Assembly (NCBI GenBank): GCA_030605895.1
Contig: JAUWHL010000190.1
Coordinates: 1 to 8,853 of the forward strand
Length of the DNA stretch: 8,853 bases
Origin: Promethearchaeota archaeon
Lineage (GTDB): Archaea; Asgardarchaeota; Lokiarchaeia; Sigyniarchaeales; SOKP01
Direction of reading: 5' to 3'
The number at the start of each line of letters is the position of its first letter. The first letter of the stretch is position 1. Position numbers and translations under genes: made by a program. This document shows, one piece after another, positions 5,882 to 8,853 of this stretch. The notes beneath the pieces are model-generated. The model searched no databases, was not told where the DNA came from, and worked only from the letters and a program-made list of their open reading frames with translations.

Positions 5882-7576
5882 TTAGGTTATAAAAGAAACT
5901 GTTTTTTTGATGTAATCCATATACAACTCAATTTCTTGATTTTTTATATTTTCATCCCAAGAGTATTCATCTGTCATGATTTCAGCAACCTTGGTAGCCG
6001 CTTCAAATGCTTTTTTATGATGAATCCATATAGCCATTTCTGTGCGTCTGCAAAATACATCAATTAAATGAGGCGTCAATTCATAACGTAATGCATAGAC
6101 AACCTCTGCCTTTATAAAGTTATTTTCTTCTATAATTTTATCTCCTAATGAGGAATCTTCTTTAATTAATTCCAATATTTTAAAAGCCCCTTTTCCATAT
6201 TGCTGATAGATATGATCTGCAATATCATTTTCCATTTCTAATTCCGTTTGTTTTAATTCTTTCACCCAATCTTCTTTTTCAAGTCCAATAATGAAAGGTT
6301 GCTTACTAAAATGTTTTTCTTTTACAGCACTAAGAAATAAATTTCTATTCGTCATATGATCAAATACATCTTCTGCCATCGCTCTCCATTCGGTTAATTT
6401 ACCCCCAGTTACCGTAAGCAATCCATCTTCAGAGAAAAATATGAAATGTTTACGGGAAACTTCACTCTCCGATTTCCCTTTTTGCATTACTAGCGGTCTT
6501 ATTCCTGCATACGTCGATAAGATATTTTCATATCCCATCTGAGCATTAGGAAAATAAAAATTAGCAGATTCGATCAAATAATCAGCATCCTCTTTATTAC
6601 AATACGGATTAGCCAAGTCTCCTTTAAAGTCCGTATCTGTTGTACCGATAATAGTAAATTCTTTATTCCTTGGTAAAAAAAAGAATGCTCTGTTATCTTT
6701 TTTTGAAAAGACTATAGCAGCATTTCGATTATTAATATATTTCCTTCTATATTGAAGGTGAACCCCTTTTGTTGGTCGAATCAATGGATTGGGTAATTCA
6801 TTAGGGTAAATATCGATTAATTGATCTGTCCATATTCCAGTAGCATTTACTACTAATTTAGTTTTTACTTCAAAATCAACATCATTTTCTAAATCAGTAC
6901 ATTTTACTCCAGTAATTATCCCTTTCTCTTTTAAATAGCCATTTACTTTACAGTAATTTACAGCAACTGCCCCTCGTAAAACAGCTTCTTTAATAATTTC
7001 TAAAGTTAGTCTCGCATCATCTAGATTTGTATCATAATATACGGCTCCGCCTAAATTACCCTCTTTTATATATTCAGGTTCTATTTCAGAAATCTCTTCT
7101 GGTGTAAGCATCCGAAATTTCTTATAATTTTTAAATTCTGAATCTTTATCGCTTAAAAAATCATAAACTTTTGCTGCACCTTTTATATCACGCATTTTAT
7201 ATTTCCCTCCCTCTAAATGAACAAATAGGAAAGGAATTGGTCGTATAAGGTGGGGTATATGGGCTCTCATCCAATTTCGTTCCTGTAATGCTTCCTTTAC
7301 TAAGTCTAAATCTCCATGAGCTATGTATCTAATACCTCCATGTCCAAGTTTTGAACTCCTTGAAGATGTCCCTGATGCAAAGTCTTGCATTTCAATACAA
7401 GCGACCTTCAATCCTCTCATGGAGGCCTCTCTTGCGACTCCTGCTCCCGTAATTCCCGCTCCAATAATTACAATATCGTAATTAACCTCTTGGAGTTTCT
7501 TTATTATTTTGTCCCGATTCTTATAATTCCATGATTGATTGAATAATTTCTTTTCTAAATCTTCCATATATATCAT
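5882..7576 (-). CDS. glpD: FAD-dependent glycerol-3-phosphate dehydrogenase (GlpD/GlpA type)
   Basis: This 564-residue flavoprotein should oxidise sn-glycerol-3-phosphate to dihydroxyacetone phosphate and pass electrons to a quinone or other carrier, probably at the membrane surface. The N-terminal Rossmann motif is IIGAGITGAGVA (Gly39, 41, 44), with the ribose-binding acidic residue Glu62. SSRSSKLGHGGIRY (71-84), LDDARL (185-190), NATGIWTD (244-251), RPTKGVHL (267-274), IGTTDTDF (310-317), YAGIRP (356-361) and VTGGKLTEWR (389-398) are hallmarks of the family in their proper order. A full DAO_C-type helical C-terminal domain (about 425-545) with ALRYELTPHLIDVFCRRT is present. Length is close to Bacillus-type GlpD. 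Start ATG at 7576 is preceded directly by in-frame TAA; Met4 is an alternative. No glycerol kinase or GlpB/GlpC subunit is in the window. Confidence 0.92.
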   Translation of the reverse strand: MIYMEDLEKKLFNQSWNYKNRDKIIKKLQEVNYDIVIIGAGITGAGVAREASMRGLKVACIEMQDFASGTSSRSSKLGHGGIRYIAHGDLDLVKEALQERNWMRAHIPHLIRPIPFLFVHLEGGKYKMRDIKGAAKVYDFLSDKDSEFKNYKKFRMLTPEEISEIEPEYIKEGNLGGAVYYDTNLDDARLTLEIIKEAVLRGAVAVNYCKVNGYLKEKGIITGVKCTDLENDVDFEVKTKLVVNATGIWTDQLIDIYPNELPNPLIRPTKGVHLQYRRKYINNRNAAIVFSKKDNRAFFFLPRNKEFTIIGTTDTDFKGDLANPYCNKEDADYLIESANFYFPNAQMGYENILSTYAGIRPLVMQKGKSESEVSRKHFIFFSEDGLLTVTGGKLTEWRAMAEDVFDHMTNRNLFLSAVKEKHFSKQPFIIGLEKEDWVKELKQTELEMENDIADHIYQQYGKGAFKILELIKEDSSLGDKIIEENNFIKAEVVYALRYELTPHLIDVFCRRTEMAIWIHHKKAFEAATKVAEIMTDEYSWDENIKNQEIELYMDYIKKTVSFIT

Positions 7577-7702
7577 TTACAAGAATTATCAAATCTAAAT
7601 TAATTTTTCTTGATGTGACCATTTTACTCAAATTTTTATTACAACTTTTTTTTGAAAATTTAATTTTTCGTGTGGATAATACATATATTTGCGAAATGGA
7701 AA

Positions 7703-7713
7703 GATTTAAAATA
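7703..7713 (+). promoter_or_regulatory. TATA-like promoter of the CheY gene
   Basis: A purine-rich GGAAAG stretch (7698-7703) is followed by ATTTAAAATA, resembling an archaeal BRE plus TATA box. It predicts transcription from about 7735 and a leader near 38 nt. The rest of the 196-bp divergent region (7577-7772) holds T-runs and no recognisable gene. Confidence 0.38.
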
Positions 7714-7758
7714 AATTTGTTTTATGATTAAAGAGTACAGCTAATTTTTGAATTAAAA

Positions 7759-7763
7759 AAGGA
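7759..7763 (+). promoter_or_regulatory. Shine-Dalgarno of the CheY gene
   Basis: AAGGA is placed nine bases before the ATG at 7773. It is one of the few clear ribosome-binding sites in this window, where most genes appear to lack one, and it fixes the start codon. Confidence 0.55.
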
Positions 7764-7772
7764 AACATTAAT

Positions 7773-8153
7773 ATGCCAAAATCTGGAAAAAAAAGAATTC
7801 TAATTGTAGACGATGCACAATTTGTAAGAAATAGGATTAAAAAAGTAGTAGAAAAGATGGATTTTGCCGAAGTTATCGGCGAAGCTTCAAATGGTGATGA
7901 TGCAATATCTTTATACAAAGAGTTAAAGCCAGATTTAGTAACAATGGATCTTGTAATGCCAAATAAAGACGGAATTGAAGCGATTGAAGAAATTATGAAA
8001 TTTGACAAAAATGCTAAAATTATTGTAGTAAGCGCGATGGGACAAGAGTTAAGCATAATTGAGGCCACCGAAAAAGGAGCTAAGGATTACATTAAAAAAC
8101 CTTTCAAAGAAGAACAGATATATCGAACAATTGAAAAGTTCTTAAAAGCTTAA
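7773..8153 (+). CDS. CheY-like single-domain response regulator
   Basis: The 126-residue protein is a stand-alone receiver domain. The acidic pocket is Asp13-Asp14 (IVDDAQ), the phosphoacceptor is Asp59 in VTMDLVMPNKDG, the switch hydroxyl residue is Ser87 in VVSAMG, and the conserved lysine is Lys109 followed by Pro110. All catalytic positions are intact, so it should be phosphorylated by a histidine kinase. There is no output domain, as in CheY of chemotaxis or phosphorelay intermediates. The MDLVMP stretch and VSAMGQ are typical of the CheY class found in chemotactic bacteria and archaea. No histidine kinase, Che protein or archaellum gene is nearby, so its input and target are unknown. 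It is preceded by its own promoter-like element and Shine-Dalgarno and is convergent with the nuclease gene, 24 bp from its end. Confidence 0.93.
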   Translation: MPKSGKKRILIVDDAQFVRNRIKKVVEKMDFAEVIGEASNGDDAISLYKELKPDLVTMDLVMPNKDGIEAIEEIMKFDKNAKIIVVSAMGQELSIIEATEKGAKDYIKKPFKEEQIYRTIEKFLKA

Positions 8154-8174
8154 CTTATAAAAAATGTCAACTTC

Positions 8175-8202
8175 TTTTTAAAAATTTTTTAACAGTTTTT
8201 TT
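8175..8202 (+). terminator. T-rich terminator after the CheY gene
   Basis: Runs of five, six and seven T residues (8175-8179, 8185-8190, 8196-8202) begin about 20 bases past the CheY stop codon. They overlap the 3' end of the opposing nuclease gene, so the signal is partly inside coding sequence. For the opposing strand, the A6 run at 8159-8164 gives a short U-tract. Confidence 0.4.
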
Positions 8203-8853
8203 AGAATCAATGGCATAGAATAAATATCATAATAATTATGCTCGATAACTTCCTTAATTAAGCCAATATATCTTTTGGGATTTTCTTTATATTTGCGATA
8301 GCAAAGTCCTACTAGATTACTTGGTAGTGTATTATCTCTGTTCCATCTCAGTAGTTTTTCTTCCATATTGGTCAGGGTATATTTCTCATATTGTCCCTTG
8401 TATAAGCGACGACAATGATGATATAAGTCAATATGATGGAATTTAGTATTACGTTTTTCATACGGTTGATCCTCTTTCGAAATCATCGGATTTTCATCAA
8501 AAAAATATAAAAATCTGTTAGCTAAATAAGGAATATCAAAAGTCTTTCCATTATACGTAACGAAACATTTAAAATTCGGAAGTATTTTAGTTCTTAGATA
8601 TTCATAAATTGCGATTTCTTCTTCAAGTTCTCTTGCGAAATAAATACTAATTTTAAATTTATTATGTTTAAAGAAGCCAATCCCTACTATTATAACAGGA
8701 CTATCAATTATACCTAAGGTTTCGATATCTAAAAATAAGAAATCTTCAATGTTAAAACAAAAACTTACATCCAAATCATTAATATATCTATTTTTTATAA
8801 GAGTTTTAAAATACTTATCTTTTATTAAGCTTAAAATCTGACTTGCTGAACGG
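8178..8853 (-). CDS. YprB-like RNase H-fold exonuclease, 5' end off right edge
   Basis: The frame stays open from the TAA at 8178-8180 to the right edge, so the N-terminus is missing. The TTG at 8772-8774 could be read as a start, but about 26 sense codons lie upstream and read like protein (including a SASQILSLIKDKY stretch), so I treat it as internal. Counting from that TTG, FLDIET (Asp16, Glu18), TYNGKTFD (Asp80) and HNYYD (His179, Asp183) are the DEDD-type exonuclease motifs of the RNase_H_2 / YprB family. HIDLYHHCRR at 114-123 and YTLTNMEEKLL at 132-142 are also family features. The protein should bind two divalent metal ions and hydrolyse nucleic-acid ends; substrate is not known from sequence. 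A helicase domain is sometimes linked to such nucleases in other organisms, but none can be seen here. Confidence 0.88.
   Translation of the reverse strand, partial: RSASQILSLIKDKYFKTLIKNRYINDLDVSFCFNIEDFLFLDIETLGIIDSPVIIVGIGFFKHNKFKISIYFARELEEEIAIYEYLRTKILPNFKCFVTYNGKTFDIPYLANRFLYFFDENPMISKEDQPYEKRNTKFHHIDLYHHCRRLYKGQYEKYTLTNMEEKLLRWNRDNTLPSNLVGLCYRKYKENPKRYIGLIKEVIEHNYYDIYSMPLILKKLLKNF

Noticed and set aside
5873..6067. Plus-strand frame over the 3' end of the glycerol-3-phosphate dehydrogenase gene
   Set aside because: Antisense shadow with no start context or recognisable motif.
7706..8068. 120-residue minus-strand frame antisense to CheY
   Set aside because: CheY on the opposite strand has every family residue and a ribosome-binding site; the antisense translation is a Ser/Ile/Phe-rich shadow.

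Overview
The window is strongly AT-rich and looks archaeal. TATA-like boxes sit roughly 20 to 30 bp upstream of several start codons. Shine-Dalgarno sequences are mostly absent or weak, and U-tracts follow genes without obvious hairpins. Cys4 zinc-ribbon proteins and an archaeal-style AmmeMemoRadiSam radical SAM enzyme fit this. The protein style (long Lys/Ile/Asn-rich proteins, a YprB-like nuclease, a lone CheY, a GlpD-type dehydrogenase) suggests an Asgard archaeon of the Lokiarchaeia type. That lineage is an inference: no eukaryotic signature protein or rRNA is present to prove it.

Layout, left to right. Positions 1-185 (minus) hold the N-terminal part of a zinc-ribbon protein that runs off the left edge. 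Positions 318-1028 (minus) encode a HAD-superfamily hydrolase. Divergent from it, 1069-1374 (plus) is a small DUF4242-like gene with an in-frame TAG at codon 58. A 50-residue zinc-ribbon protein follows at 1606-1758 (plus). Positions 1819-2730 (minus) encode a six-repeat TPR protein, and 2768-3205 (minus) a C_GCAxxG_C_C family cysteine-rich protein. Divergent from that, 3325-4437 (plus) encodes the radical SAM enzyme of the AmmeMemoRadiSam family. It faces a flavodoxin (4502-4987, minus). A six-helix membrane protein (5106-5771, minus, TTG start) and an FAD-dependent glycerol-3-phosphate dehydrogenase (5882-7576, minus) come next. A stand-alone CheY-like receiver (7773-8153, plus) converges on a YprB-like RNase H-fold exonuclease (8178 to the right edge, minus, 5' end missing).

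Most genes appear to be single transcription units with their own TATA-like elements, in alternating orientation. No large operon, CRISPR array, mobile element, tRNA or rRNA was seen. Three neighbouring genes share a redox theme (C_GCAxxG protein, radical SAM enzyme, flavodoxin), and a flavodoxin is a plausible electron donor for a radical SAM enzyme, but their orientation does not make them an operon. The GlpD-type enzyme would link glycerol-3-phosphate and dihydroxyacetone phosphate, which matters in an archaeon whose lipids are expected to use glycerol-1-phosphate.

I did not find a convincing undescribed multi-gene system. The most interesting single signal is the DUF4242-like reading frame that stays coding on both sides of one TAG codon.
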